The position numbers and the translations under genes are program-made. The notes beneath the pieces were generated by a model. That model was not told the origin of the DNA. It worked only from the letters and a program-made list of their open reading frames with translations, and did no database searches. This document shows, piece by piece, positions 1 to 9,111 of a DNA stretch of 64,000 nucleotides. The DNA comes from PBB1 sp031380885 (GTDB lineage: Bacteria > Pseudomonadota > Gammaproteobacteria > Burkholderiales > Burkholderiaceae_C), in assembly GCA_031380885.1 (NCBI GenBank), contig JANMXL010000064.1, forward strand, positions 6,155-70,154, given 5' to 3'. Each line of letters opens with the position of its first letter. Position 1 is the stretch's first letter.

Positions 1-303
1 TGCGACGACTTTTCACGCCGCGCGCTGTACGGCCTGCTGGAAAGCGTCAAGGAGATCCAGGCCGATCACAACCCGGACCTGCTGATCGAGGGCATCGTCG
101 TCAACCAGTTCCAGCCCCGCGCCAGCCTGCCACAGCGCACGGTGCAGGAACTGATCGCCGAGGGCCTGCCCGTGCTCGAGCCCTACCTGAGCGCCAGCGT
201 GAAGATCAAGGAGTCGCACGAGCTGGCGCGCCCGATGATCCACCTCGACCCGCGCCACAAGCTGACGCAGGAGTTTGTGGCGCTGTACGACACGCTGGCC
301 TGA
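1..303 (+). CDS. ParA-family ATPase, C-terminal part (5' truncated)
   Basis: The reading frame is open from base 1 to a TGA at 301-303, giving 100 residues with the start outside the window. The text around residues 35-50 (VVNQFQPRASLPQ) and the end (RHKLTQEFVALYDTLA) match my recollection of the C-terminal half of ParA/Soj-type P-loop ATPases of Burkholderiales, which partition DNA or position cargo on the nucleoid. The Walker A motif would lie upstream and cannot be checked. A role in chromosome or plasmid segregation is inferred from the family only. Confidence 0.7.
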   Translation, partial: CDDFSRRALYGLLESVKEIQADHNPDLLIEGIVVNQFQPRASLPQRTVQELIAEGLPVLEPYLSASVKIKESHELARPMIHLDPRHKLTQEFVALYDTLA

Positions 304-423
304 GGTCGCGTTCGCCTGTTTCTGAAAGGTCCGACAAGCAGGATTCGACAGGCCTGATGAGCACATGCGTTGCAAGGCCTGCGTGCTATCTTCATCGCCC
401 AAGCCATAACAGGATCGACACCC

Positions 424-1206
424 ATGAGCTACGACATCGATCTCTCCGGCCGCGTCGCGCTGGTCACCGGCGCCTCCAGCGGCCTCGGCACGCAATTCGC
501 GAAAACCTTGGCCAAGGCCGGTGCGGCCGTGGTGCTGGCCGGGCGCAACATGGAGCGGCTGAAAACGCTGCGCGCCGAAATCGAAGGCGATGGTGGCGAC
601 GCGCACGTTGTCGTGCTCGACCCGACCGAGGTGGCGAGCATCCGCTCGGCCGTGGCACATGCCGAAACCGAGATGGGCACGATCGACATCCTGGTCAACA
701 ACTCCGGCGTCAGCACCACGCAGAAGCTGACCGAGGTGACCGAGGACGACTACGACTTCGTGTTCGACATCAACACCCGCGGCAGCTTCTTTGTTGCGCA
801 GGAAGTCGGCAAGCGGATGATCGCGCGGGCCAAGGGCGCCGCGCCCGGCACCTACACCGGCGGGCGCATCGTCAACATCGCGTCGATGGCTGGGCTGAAG
901 GTGCTGAGCAAGATCGGCGTCTACAGCATGAGCAAGGCGGCAGTGATCCACATGACCCGCGCCATGGCGCTCGAATGGGGCAAGCACGGCATCAACGTCA
1001 ACGCGATCTGCCCTGGCTACATCGACACCGACATGAACCACCACGAGTGGCTGACCGACGCCGGCAAGCGGCTGGTCGACACGCTGCCGCGCAAGCGCAT
1101 CGGCCAGCCAAAGGATCTGGACGTGGTGCTGATGATGCTGTGCGCCAACGAAAGCCATTTCGTCAATGGCGCCGTGATCCAGGCGGACGACGGCTATGCG
1201 CTCTGA
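424..1206 (+). CDS. SDR family NAD(P)-dependent oxidoreductase
   Basis: A classical short-chain dehydrogenase/reductase of 260 residues. The nucleotide-binding TGASSGLG is at residues 15-22, NNSG (variant of NNAG) at 92-95, and the catalytic set Ser154, Tyr167 and Lys171 is present (YSMSK). I chose the ATG at 424 because the Rossmann fold begins directly after it; the upstream in-frame ATG at 370 would add a non-conserved leader. It lies 110 bp before the CoA-transferase genes on the same strand, which suggests a hydroxyacyl or hydroxybutyrate substrate in a ketone-body or acyl-CoA route. Substrate is inferred, not visible. Confidence 0.88.
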   Translation: MSYDIDLSGRVALVTGASSGLGTQFAKTLAKAGAAVVLAGRNMERLKTLRAEIEGDGGDAHVVVLDPTEVASIRSAVAHAETEMGTIDILVNNSGVSTTQKLTEVTEDDYDFVFDINTRGSFFVAQEVGKRMIARAKGAAPGTYTGGRIVNIASMAGLKVLSKIGVYSMSKAAVIHMTRAMALEWGKHGINVNAICPGYIDTDMNHHEWLTDAGKRLVDTLPRKRIGQPKDLDVVLMMLCANESHFVNGAVIQADDGYAL

Positions 1207-1316
1207 GCCGCGGCCGTGCAGACGTCTCCAAGCCCTGCGCCCGGCGACGGCACAATCCGGAACCGGTGTGGCCAATTGACCGGTGGACACGACTCTGAGT
1301 CCTGGAGAGGAATGCA

Positions 1317-2048
1317 ATGAACAAGGTGTATCCGAGCGCTGACGCGGCGCTCAAGGGCGTCGTTGCCGACGGCCAGTTGCTGGCCGTGGGCGGCTTCGGT
1401 CTGTGCGGCATTCCCGAGGCGCTGATCGCGGCACTGCGCGACAGCGGTGTCAAGAACCTGACGGTAATCTCGAACAACGCGGGCGTCGACGGATTCGGTC
1501 TGGGCCAGTTGCTGGAAACCCGCCAGATCAAGAAGATGATTTCCAGCTACGTCGGCGAGAACAAGGAGTTCGAGCGCCAGTACCTGGCGGGCGAACTGGA
1601 ACTCGACTTCACGCCGCAAGGCACGCTGGCCGAGAAGCTGCGTGCCGGTGGCGCCGGCATCCCCGCGTTTTTCACCAAGACCGGTGTCGGCACGTTGGTG
1701 GCCGAAGGCAAGGAAACCCGCGAGTTCGACGGCTCGGTCTACGTGATGGAACGCGCGCTGTGCCCCGAGGTCAGCCTGGTGAAGGCCTGGAAGGCCGATG
1801 AGAGCGGCAACCTGCTGTTTCGCCGCACCGCGCGCAACTTCAACCCGGCGGTGGCGATGGCCGGCCGCATCACCATCGCCGAGGTCGAGGAGATCGTGCC
1901 GACTGGCACCTTCGACCCGGATTCGGTGCACCTGCCCGGCATCTATGTGCACCGCCTGGTGCTCAACAAGAACCCCGAGAAGCGCATCGAGAAGCGCACG
2001 CTGACTGAGAAATCGACAGAGAAACCGGCACAGAAAGCGGGAGCCTGA
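1317..2048 (+). CDS. scoA: 3-oxoacid CoA-transferase, alpha subunit
   Basis: The A subunit (243 residues) of a succinyl-CoA:3-oxoacid CoA-transferase, which moves CoA between succinyl-CoA and acetoacetate in the cytoplasm. The glycine-rich GGFGLCGIP (residues 25-33), VISNNAG and the TKTGVGT segment are the usual subunit A signatures. The ATG follows a GGAGAGGAATGCA ribosome-binding region. The B subunit follows after two bases, so the pair is one operon. The C-terminus has a short Lys/Glu/Thr-rich tail (about residues 218-243) that is longer than usual and probably not structural. Confidence 0.93.
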   Translation: MNKVYPSADAALKGVVADGQLLAVGGFGLCGIPEALIAALRDSGVKNLTVISNNAGVDGFGLGQLLETRQIKKMISSYVGENKEFERQYLAGELELDFTPQGTLAEKLRAGGAGIPAFFTKTGVGTLVAEGKETREFDGSVYVMERALCPEVSLVKAWKADESGNLLFRRTARNFNPAVAMAGRITIAEVEEIVPTGTFDPDSVHLPGIYVHRLVLNKNPEKRIEKRTLTEKSTEKPAQKAGA

Positions 2049-2050
2049 CC

Positions 2051-2689
<639 letters not shown>

Positions 2690-2834
2690 ACCGGCTGGGA
2701 ATGTCAGAAATTCTGTGGGTGAGGCGGTTTTCTGAATTGGCTGTTGTCGCAGATGGCGTTGGTGCGGACATGGGGCGCAGTCGATCAGAGGCTGTTCAAC
2801 GGGGTCACTCCACGAACAGCATCACCACAGATTT

Positions 2835-3356
2835 TCAGAACGACGGCGACGGTGTGCCGTCGGTGCACACGCCCTGGCGGGTGCGCACGTTGGTGATCAT
2901 CGGCGGCTCGGTGACGCCTTCGGGCAGCGGGTCGGTGCTGAATGACTTGCGCGTTGAGATCGAGAAGTACTTGCCGTTGGTGCGGTTGATCACAACGCCG
3001 GTGGCGTTGGCGCCGGTGCCGTTGGTCTTCGGGCCCGGCGCATCCTTGTTGTCCGGGTTGAAATCGGTCGCCGCGCCAAAGCTCATTTCCTTGTTGTCGA
3101 TGGAGATCGGCGTCAGCTTGCCGGTGCGGGCGTTGGCGACACCTTTCTTCTCCAGGTCGATGGTGTATTCGATGCGAAAGTCGCCCTTGCGCGGTGGGTC
3201 TAGCTCGGTGCCGTAGATGATCTCGACGGTTTCCACGCCGCTGCACACCAGGTGCACTTTCGGCAGTGGGGCTGCCGCTTGGACCGATGGGTTCAGCGAG
3301 AGCGCCAGCAGTGCGACGCAAGCCAGGCGCGGAATGGATGTCTCGAATGCCTTCAT
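2835..3356 (-). CDS. Secreted hypothetical protein
   Basis: A 173-residue protein with a clear Sec signal peptide (MKAF... followed by LACVALLALSLNPSVQA, cleavage probably near residue 25-28). I chose the ATG at 3356 because AAGGAG sits about 8 bases upstream on the minus strand; the upstream start at 3386 would disrupt the signal peptide. The mature part is polar, rich in Asn, Thr and Gly, with one cysteine near each end (LVCSG and GVCTDG) that could form a disulfide in the periplasm. I recognise no family. Its start lies 27 bases beyond the ppnP stop on the same strand. Confidence 0.7.
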   Translation of the reverse strand: MKAFETSIPRLACVALLALSLNPSVQAAAPLPKVHLVCSGVETVEIIYGTELDPPRKGDFRIEYTIDLEKKGVANARTGKLTPISIDNKEMSFGAATDFNPDNKDAPGPKTNGTGANATGVVINRTNGKYFSISTRKSFSTDPLPEGVTEPPMITNVRTRQGVCTDGTPSPSF

Positions 3357-3382
3357 GCCCTGTTCTCCTTGGTGAGGGGCGT

Positions 3383-3694
3383 TCAACCGAAATGACAGAT
3401 GTAGTGCAGTGCGTCGCTGACGTCGATGTCGAACGACGACTGACCGGGCACGCTGAACGACTGGCCACCGGCGCAGTCGACCCAGTCATTGCTGCCTGCG
3501 AGCTTCACCCGGCAGGCTCCTGCCACCAGCTCCATCACCTCGGGCGCGTCGGTGTTGAAAGTCAGGCTCGACGGCAGGATCACGCCGACGCTCTTCTTCG
3601 TGCCGTCGGGCAGCGTGAGGCTGTGCGACACGCATTTGCCATCGAAGTACACATTGGCGCGGGTGGCGATGGAGGCGGTGATCTGATCGGTCAT
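3383..3694 (-). CDS. ppnP: Pyrimidine/purine nucleoside phosphorylase PpnP
   Basis: A 103-residue single-domain cupin of the PpnP (YaiE/DUF1255) family, which cleaves nucleosides with phosphate to free bases and ribose-1-phosphate. Typical features are VYFDGKCVSHSLTLPDG near the N-terminus, KSVGVILP, the APEVMELVAG segment, and a C-terminal FSVPGQSSFDIDVSD followed by YICHFG. The length matches the family. The downstream secreted protein is on the same strand, 26 bases from this stop. Confidence 0.93.
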   Translation of the reverse strand: MTDQITASIATRANVYFDGKCVSHSLTLPDGTKKSVGVILPSSLTFNTDAPEVMELVAGACRVKLAGSNDWVDCAGGQSFSVPGQSSFDIDVSDALHYICHFG

Positions 3695-3754
3695 GGCGGG
3701 GCAGTCGAGAGGTGCGTGATGGGTGTTCAGGGATGAATGCGGGCCGAGCGCAAC

Positions 3755-5110
3755 TCAGGTGCCGCCATCGTTCTTCAGGCCAGGATTCTCAAGGCCGGGC
3801 AGTGCCGAACCGCTGTCTTGCGACAGCAGGCCGGCCTGGGTGTAGATGCCCAGCTTGTGGCGGGTGTCGGTGATGTCGAGGTTGCGCATGGTCAGCTGGC
3901 CGATGCGGTCGGCCGGCGAGAACGGCGCGTTCTCGACCTTCTCCATGCTGAGCCGCGCGGGCGCATAGGTCAGGTTGGCCGACACGGTGTTCAGGATCGA
4001 GTAGTCGTTGCCGCGGCGCAGCTCGATCGTCACCTCGCCAGTGACAGCGCGCGCCACCCAGCGCTGCGCGGCCTCGCGCAGCATGATGGCCTGCGGGTCG
4101 AACCAGCGGCCCTGGTACAGCAGGCGGCCGAGCTTGCGGCCGCCTTCGCGGTACTGCTCGATGGTGTCTTCGTTGTGGATGCCGGTGACCAGCCGCTCGT
4201 AGGCGATGAACAGCAGCGCCAGGCCGGGCGCCTCGTAGATGCCGCGGCTCTTGGCCTCGATGATGCGGTTTTCGATCTGGTCGCTCATGCCCAGGCCGTG
4301 GCGCCCGCCGATCTGATTTGCTTCCAACATCAAGGCCACCCGGTCGCGGTACTCGACACCGTTCAGCGCCACCGGCTGGCCTTCGGCAAAGCGCACGCTG
4401 ACGGTCTCGCGTTTGACTTCCACCTCGTCGCGCCAGAAGGCCACGCCCATGATCGGGTTGACGATGGTGATGCCGCTGTCGAGGTGCTCCAGGTCTTTCG
4501 CCTCGTGCGTCGCGCCGAGCAGGTTGGAGTCGGTCGAGTAGGCCTTCTCGGCGCTCATCTTGTAGCCGAAGCCGTGCGCCGTCATGAACGCGCTCATCTC
4601 GGTGCGGCCGCCCAGCTCGTCAATGAAGGTCTGGTCGAGCCAGGGCTTGTAGATCTTCAGCGCGGGGTTGGTCAGCAGGCCGTAGCGGTAGAAGCGCTCG
4701 ATGTCGTTGCCCTTGAAAGTGCTGCCGTCGCCCCAGATGTTGACGTCGTCTTCCTTCATCGCCGCGACCAACATCGTGCCGGTGACCGCACGGCCGATCG
4801 GCGTGGTGTTGAAGTAGGTGATGCCGGCGGTGCTGATGTGGAAGGCGCCGGCCTGCAGCGCGGCGATGCCTTCAGCGACCAGCTGCTGGCGGCAGTCGAT
4901 CAGCCGCGCGCACTCGGCGCCGTAGAGCATCGCCTTGCGCGGAATCTCGTCGTAGTCGGGCTCGTCAGGCTGGCCGAGGTGGGCGGTGTAGGCGTACGGC
5001 CGGGCGCCTTTGAGCTTCATCCAGTGCAGCGCGGCGCTGGTGTCGAGGCCGCCGGAAAACGCGATGCCGACCTTCTGGCCGAGGGGGAGGTGCTGAAGGA
5101 TTGTGGACAT
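3755..5110 (-). CDS. argG: Argininosuccinate synthase
   Basis: Joins citrulline and aspartate with ATP to argininosuccinate, the penultimate step of arginine synthesis. At 451 residues it belongs to the long E. coli-type class. The N-terminal PP-loop AFSGGLDTSAALHW is at residues 17-30, and the aspartate/citrulline regions are intact (TYFNTTPIGRAV, DGSTFKGNDIERF, GGRHGLGMSDQIENR). The ATG at 5110 fits the family start. The C-terminal tail after about residue 430 is poorly conserved. It is flanked by ppnP and a prolyl oligopeptidase on the same strand, with no other arginine gene nearby. Confidence 0.96.
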   Translation of the reverse strand: MSTILQHLPLGQKVGIAFSGGLDTSAALHWMKLKGARPYAYTAHLGQPDEPDYDEIPRKAMLYGAECARLIDCRQQLVAEGIAALQAGAFHISTAGITYFNTTPIGRAVTGTMLVAAMKEDDVNIWGDGSTFKGNDIERFYRYGLLTNPALKIYKPWLDQTFIDELGGRTEMSAFMTAHGFGYKMSAEKAYSTDSNLLGATHEAKDLEHLDSGITIVNPIMGVAFWRDEVEVKRETVSVRFAEGQPVALNGVEYRDRVALMLEANQIGGRHGLGMSDQIENRIIEAKSRGIYEAPGLALLFIAYERLVTGIHNEDTIEQYREGGRKLGRLLYQGRWFDPQAIMLREAAQRWVARAVTGEVTIELRRGNDYSILNTVSANLTYAPARLSMEKVENAPFSPADRIGQLTMRNLDITDTRHKLGIYTQAGLLSQDSGSALPGLENPGLKNDGGT

Positions 5111-5158
5111 GGTCTGAGCGGGGTGAGGTCGGGTGTGACGCAGGCTGCGCTGCCGGGT

Positions 5159-7249
5159 TCAGCCGCTATTCTCGTCGCCGCCGAGCTGCCGCCACAGGTA
5201 GGCAAATTCCATCGCTTGCAAATGCGCGCGCTGGGTGTTGTCGGCCGCGCCGCCGTGACCACCCTCGGTGTTTTCGTAGTAAAGCAGCGCATGGCCCAGT
5301 TCCATCATGCGGGCTGCCATCTTGCGGGCGTGTGCCGGGTGCACGCGGTCGTCACGGGTCGAGGTGGTGAACAGCACGAGTGGGTAAAGAGCGTCGGGCT
5401 TCAGGTTCTGATACGGGCTGTAGCGCGCGATGTGCGCCCAGTCTTCCAGAACGTCGGGGTTGCCGTACTCGGCCATCCACGAGGCGCCGGCCAGCAGCGT
5501 GTGGTAGCGCCGCATGTCGAGCAGCGGCACTTGGCAGACCACGGCGTTGAACAGCTCGGGCCGCCGGGTGAACACCGCGCCGACCAGCAGCCCGCCGTTG
5601 CTGCCGCCCATGATGCCGAGGTGCTTCGGACTCGTGACGCGCCGGTCGATCAGGTCTTCGGCCACCGCGATGAAGTCGTCGTAGCTGCGCTGCTTGTTTG
5701 CTCCGATGGCGGCTTGGTGCCAGGCCGGCCCGAACTCGCCGCCACCGCGGATGTTGGCCACCACCAGCGCGCCGCCACGTTCGAACCAGGCGCGGCCGTA
5801 GCTGCCGGAATACCACGGGTTCAGCGACACCTCGAAGCCGCCGTAGCCGTAGAGCAGCGTCGGCGTGCCGCCTTCGGCCTGCGCGTCGCGCGGCCAGACG
5901 ATGAAGTAGGGCACGCGGGTGCCATCAGCGGACGTTGCGAAGCGCTGCTCGGTGCGCAGGCGGGTGGCGTCGAACAGCGCAGGGCGTGCTTTCAGCGGTT
6001 CGAGTGCGGGTTCACCGATCGGTGGCTGAGTGTGACCGAGCAGCACCGAATCGGGGGTAAGGAAATCGGTGTAGCCCAACATGAATCGCTCGGCCAGAAG
6101 GTCGTCGGCCTGCACCGGGTCGCACAGGCTGCGCACGCCGAGCGTGCCGGGGTGGGGTGCCTCGATGGCCCGTGCCTCGAAGCCGCCCGGCGTGCGCCGC
6201 CACAGTTCGAGCCGGCTCGCCACGTTGTCGAGCAGGTTGACGATGAGGTGCGTGCGCGTCGTCGAAAACCCGGCCAGCGAGCGCGTGGCGGTGGGCTCGA
6301 ACAGCAGCGTGAAGACGCGCTCGCCTGCGAGATAGGCCGTCGCATCGGCGGCCAGCAGCGAGCCGCTCCGGTAGGTCGAACCCGCCACCGTCCAGTCGCT
6401 GCGCAGCTCGATCAGCAGCGTGTCGATCGCATCGCCCGCGTGGTTCCAGAAGCTGAACGAGGCGTCGCTCGGCAGGTCGAACGGGATCAGCCGATCACCG
6501 TCCAGCAGCACGTGCTGCTGGTGATAGAAATCGAGCGAACGGCTGAAGATCGTGCGTTCGTGGCCGGGCGTCAGATCGACCGACACGCTGACCGACACGT
6601 CGGTCGCTTCGCCCTCGAACACCGTGACGGCCGACGCCAGCGGCGTGCCGCGCGTCCAGCGCTGGACGAGGCGCGGGTAGCCGGAGTCGGTCAGGCTGCC
6701 GGGGCCGACATCGGTCCCGACGTACAGCGTGTTCATATCGACCCAGGTCACCTGTGACTTGGCTTCGGGCAGCGTGAAGCCGCCTTCGACGAATTGCTTC
6801 GCGGCGGTGTCGAACTCGCGCGTCACCGTCGCGTCGGCGCCGCCACGCGACAGTGACACCAGGCAGCGGTGTGGCTCCGTGTCGAGTGCGTTCGCACTGG
6901 CCCAGACCCAGTTCTCGCCCTCGGCCGCGGCCAGCGCGTCGATGTCGAGCACCGTCTCCCACGCCGGGTTCGGCGTGCGGTACTCGGCCAGCGTCGTGCG
7001 GCGCCACAGACCGCGCGGGTGCGTGTCGTCACGCCACAGGTTGTAGAAGTGATCGCCGCGCCGCGACACCTGCGGGATGCGCTCCTGCGAGTTCAGCACG
7101 TCCAGCAACTGCAGACGGATCGGTGCGTATTCGGGTCGCGCGGTCAGCAGGCCTTCGCTCTCGGCGTTGCGTTCGCGCACCCAGGCCAGTGCGCGTTCGC
7201 CGAGCACGTCTTCCAGCCAGCGATAGGGGTCGTCTTCGGTCGGGAGCAT
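5159..7249 (-). CDS. Prolyl oligopeptidase family serine peptidase
   Basis: A 696-residue S9A-type peptidase that cuts short peptides after proline. The N-terminus shows DPYRWLEDV, typical of the beta-propeller entry. The C-terminal alpha/beta hydrolase domain has the nucleophile motif GGSNGG (about residue 550), the acid DDRVHPAHA (about 633) and the histidine in EGGHGG (about 665). No signal peptide is visible, so it is probably cytoplasmic. It is 48 bases upstream of argG, but a functional link is not evident. Domain order and length fit prolyl oligopeptidases rather than oligopeptidase B. Confidence 0.92.
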   Translation of the reverse strand: MLPTEDDPYRWLEDVLGERALAWVRERNAESEGLLTARPEYAPIRLQLLDVLNSQERIPQVSRRGDHFYNLWRDDTHPRGLWRRTTLAEYRTPNPAWETVLDIDALAAAEGENWVWASANALDTEPHRCLVSLSRGGADATVTREFDTAAKQFVEGGFTLPEAKSQVTWVDMNTLYVGTDVGPGSLTDSGYPRLVQRWTRGTPLASAVTVFEGEATDVSVSVSVDLTPGHERTIFSRSLDFYHQQHVLLDGDRLIPFDLPSDASFSFWNHAGDAIDTLLIELRSDWTVAGSTYRSGSLLAADATAYLAGERVFTLLFEPTATRSLAGFSTTRTHLIVNLLDNVASRLELWRRTPGGFEARAIEAPHPGTLGVRSLCDPVQADDLLAERFMLGYTDFLTPDSVLLGHTQPPIGEPALEPLKARPALFDATRLRTEQRFATSADGTRVPYFIVWPRDAQAEGGTPTLLYGYGGFEVSLNPWYSGSYGRAWFERGGALVVANIRGGGEFGPAWHQAAIGANKQRSYDDFIAVAEDLIDRRVTSPKHLGIMGGSNGGLLVGAVFTRRPELFNAVVCQVPLLDMRRYHTLLAGASWMAEYGNPDVLEDWAHIARYSPYQNLKPDALYPLVLFTTSTRDDRVHPAHARKMAARMMELGHALLYYENTEGGHGGAADNTQRAHLQAMEFAYLWRQLGGDENSG

Positions 7250-7276
7250 TCGAGGGGTGTCGGCGGGAGAGGTCGC

Positions 7277-7582
7277 TCAGGCGCGCAGATCGTCGGTGTC
7301 CGCATGCCGCTGCATGTAGACCCGCACATACGAGCACAGCGGGTTGACCTTCAGGCCGTGCTCGCGCGCATGCGCCAAAGCGAACCGCACCAGCGCGGCC
7401 GCAATGCCACGGCCTTCGAGCGCAGGCGGCACCTCGGTGTGATCGATGTGCATCACGCTGTCGATCAATCGGTAGTCGATGACGCAGCGCAGGCCATCGA
7501 CTGTGCATTCAAAGCAGGACTGCGCGGCGTCGTGGTGGATCTCGAGGGCAGTGGCGCGAACGTGCGGGCGGGGTGGTTTCAT
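7277..7582 (-). CDS. GNAT-like N-acetyltransferase (YjdJ type)
   Basis: A small single-domain acetyltransferase of about 101 residues. The motif VPPALEGRGIAAALVRFAL contains the Gly-rich acetyl-CoA pyrophosphate loop (GRGIAA), and LKVNPLCSYVRVYM matches the C-terminal signature of the YjdJ/Gtn10 class. The start was taken at the ATG at 7582; another ATG nine bases upstream (7591) is equally possible. It lies 27 bases upstream of the prolyl oligopeptidase start on the same strand. The substrate is unknown for this class. Confidence 0.8.
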   Translation of the reverse strand: MKPPRPHVRATALEIHHDAAQSCFECTVDGLRCVIDYRLIDSVMHIDHTEVPPALEGRGIAAALVRFALAHAREHGLKVNPLCSYVRVYMQRHADTDDLRA

Positions 7583-7610
7583 CCGGTCCATTCTGGCCCC
7601 GATCGGCGGG

Positions 7611-8162
7611 TCAGGGGTTGAGCCGCACCGGCCGCACCTCGACCGAGCGCTCGCCTTCGCCGATCCAGACCACACCGTCTTGAACCGTCACCTGCAGCTG
7701 CATGCTGCGTTGGGCGAGCGCGGCCAGCGCCTGGCTCTGCTCGGTCTCGATCTGCCACACCGCGACATTGCGAGTGCGGGTGATGCGCGTTTCCAGGCCT
7801 TTCCACCACACCGGCGTGCTGTGGCTGAAGCTGATCACCGTGACCCGATCCGCGCGCGGGGCGGACTTCAGGATGCGCCGCTCATCGGGCTGGCCCACAT
7901 CGATCCAGTGCACGATCTGGCCGGTCAGGTCCTTCTGCCAGAGGTCGGGCTCGTCGGTGTCCCACAGGCTCTTGGCCAGCTCCAGCGTGCCGTTGCGCGG
8001 GTCGGCCGGTACGTTCAACGCATAGGCCAGCACGCGGATCATCATCCGCTCGTCGGTCTCCGACGGATGGCGCGCGATGGTGAGTGCATGCTCGCCATAG
8101 ACGTTGCGGTCCATGTCGCTCAACTGCAGGCTGGCTTTGTGGATGGTGGCCTTCAGTGCCAT
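7611..8162 (-). CDS. yaeQ: YaeQ family protein
   Basis: A 183-residue member of the YaeQ family, whose fold resembles PD-(D/E)XK nucleases but whose role is not settled. The start MALKATIHKASLQLSDMDR is the conserved N-terminus, which fixes the ATG at 8162; the longer open frame upstream runs through a palindrome and is not coding. Conserved internal segments include RMMIRVLAYAL, WQKDLTGQIVHWIDVGQPDE and VWQIET. It is transcribed divergently from the small gene at 8269, with a perfect 15-bp inverted repeat between the two starts. Confidence 0.92.
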   Translation of the reverse strand: MALKATIHKASLQLSDMDRNVYGEHALTIARHPSETDERMMIRVLAYALNVPADPRNGTLELAKSLWDTDEPDLWQKDLTGQIVHWIDVGQPDERRILKSAPRADRVTVISFSHSTPVWWKGLETRITRTRNVAVWQIETEQSQALAALAQRSMQLQVTVQDGVVWIGEGERSVEVRPVRLNP

Positions 8163-8197
8163 GGATGCGTCCTGGTTGGCGCGAAGGAATTCAGCGC

Positions 8198-8235
8198 AGC
8201 CCTCGATTGTCGAGCACGCACGACAATCGAGGGCT
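8198..8235. repeat. Perfect 15-bp inverted repeat between divergent genes
   Basis: Bases 8198-8212 and 8221-8235 are exact reverse complements separated by an 8-base loop (AGCACGCA). The core reads CCTCGATTGTCG...CGACAATCGAGG. It sits 35 bp from the yaeQ start on the left and 33 bp from the start at 8269 on the right. No gene ends here and no T-run follows, so a terminator role is unlikely; an operator for a dimeric regulator, or a 5' UTR hairpin, fits better. Confidence 0.85.
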
Positions 8236-8268
8236 CGCGAACCCTCGCAGCGCACAGAGCACGACACC

Positions 8269-8556
8269 ATGAGCATGAAGAAAACCGATCTGGTCAAGCA
8301 CCTGGCCAGGAAGATCGACGGGCAGATGAAGGGGGTCGCGGTGCCCGGCCGCTTCGGGCAGCCCGCAAGCGGGGCGGTCGACAAGCGCGAGCAGCGCCGG
8401 CTCGACGCACAGGCCGGCCTGCTGCCGTTCGCCTGCAAGCTGCCGGCCGAACTGGTGCGGCAGCTGCACGACCGCGCGGTGGGTCATGATGGCGGGCTTA
8501 ACGCGCTGATCGCACAACTGCTGGGCCAGTCCATGCAGGGTGACGCCACGAAGTAA
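8269..8556 (+). CDS. Small hypothetical protein
   Basis: A 95-residue protein starting MSMKKTDLVKHLARKIDGQMK, with a second ATG two codons later that could also serve. It is rich in Lys, Arg, Ala and Gln, has no signal peptide or membrane segment, and is probably a small cytoplasmic, perhaps nucleic-acid-binding, protein. The coding call rests on good codon bias, its own promoter-sized spacer with a palindrome, and a stop just before a terminator hairpin. I do not recognise the family. Confidence 0.6.
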   Translation: MSMKKTDLVKHLARKIDGQMKGVAVPGRFGQPASGAVDKREQRRLDAQAGLLPFACKLPAELVRQLHDRAVGHDGGLNALIAQLLGQSMQGDATK

Positions 8557-8570
8557 TTCGGCGCGGACAT

Positions 8571-8596
8571 AAAAAAACGCGGCCGAAGCCGCGTTT
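8571..8596 (-). terminator. Rho-independent terminator of the cold-shock gene
   Basis: On the minus strand AAACGCGGC (from 8596) pairs with GCCGCGTTT around a TTCG tetraloop and runs into TTTTTTT (8577-8571). It lies 23 bases after the stop of the cold-shock gene. It may also stop readthrough from the small gene on the opposite strand, although the T-run is on the minus side only. Confidence 0.85.
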
Positions 8597-8619
8597 CGAA
8601 AGCTGATATCGCAGCGCTT

Positions 8620-8829
8620 TTACAGCACGCGAATGTTGGCAGCTTGCAGGCCCTTCTGGCCTTGCTTGACTTCGAATTCGACCTTCTGGTTTTCAACCAG
8701 GGTCTTGAAGCCGCTGCCGGTGATGTCACGGAAGTGGGCGAAGAGGTCAGCACCACCCGCGTCTTGAGCGATGAAGCCGTAGCCTTTGCTCTCGTTGAAC
8801 CACTTCACGGTACCTGTTTGCGTCGTCAT
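8620..8829 (-). CDS. Cold-shock domain protein (CspA family)
   Basis: A 69-residue single cold-shock domain that binds single-stranded RNA/DNA as an RNA chaperone. RNP1 (KGYGFIAQ, residues 14-21) and RNP2-type (DLFAHF) motifs are intact. The ATG at 8829 follows AGGAAA on the minus strand. A leader of up to 280 bases to the next gene contains a hairpin at 8921-8940 and fits the long 5' UTRs of cold-shock genes. Whether this copy is cold-induced cannot be told from sequence. Confidence 0.95.
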   Translation of the reverse strand: MTTQTGTVKWFNESKGYGFIAQDAGGADLFAHFRDITGSGFKTLVENQKVEFEVKQGQKGLQAANIRVL

Positions 8830-8920
8830 GGACGGTTTCCTATCAAATAACAAAATGATGCGACTGCACATGCAACCGCATGCAGAGACACTCAAGAGCA
8901 ACTGGGGATTTCTTGCGATC

Positions 8921-8940
8921 CCGCTTCAGAACAGAAGCGG
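8921..8940 (-). promoter_or_regulatory. Hairpin in the probable cold-shock gene leader
   Basis: CCGCTTC and GAAGCGG form a perfect 7-bp stem around a 6-base loop, about 91 bases upstream of the cold-shock start. The leader (8830-9111) is otherwise relatively A/T-rich for this genome. A TTGACA on the minus strand (8983-8978) could be a -35 element, but I found no convincing -10 at the right distance, so the promoter itself is not called. Confidence 0.4.
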
Positions 8941-9111
8941 GTAGATGATCACTAGCAACCACGGTCTTGCGTATACCTGTCAAAGTAATGTACCCCATCG
9001 TGAAGGCAGGCGCATGCGTGTTTTTGGCGGGGGTGCCTCGATGACACAAAATCACGCTCCCCTGATCCCGATCACCTGAACCACCCGAGGGTGGGTTGAG
9101 ATTGATACCCG

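Noticed and set aside
3737..6757. Open frame of 1006 codons on the plus strand
   Set aside because: It lies antisense to argG and the prolyl oligopeptidase, both clear genes, and its translation is low-complexity text (His, Arg, Gln, Ala, Val) with no motif. Long antisense frames are common in GC-rich DNA.
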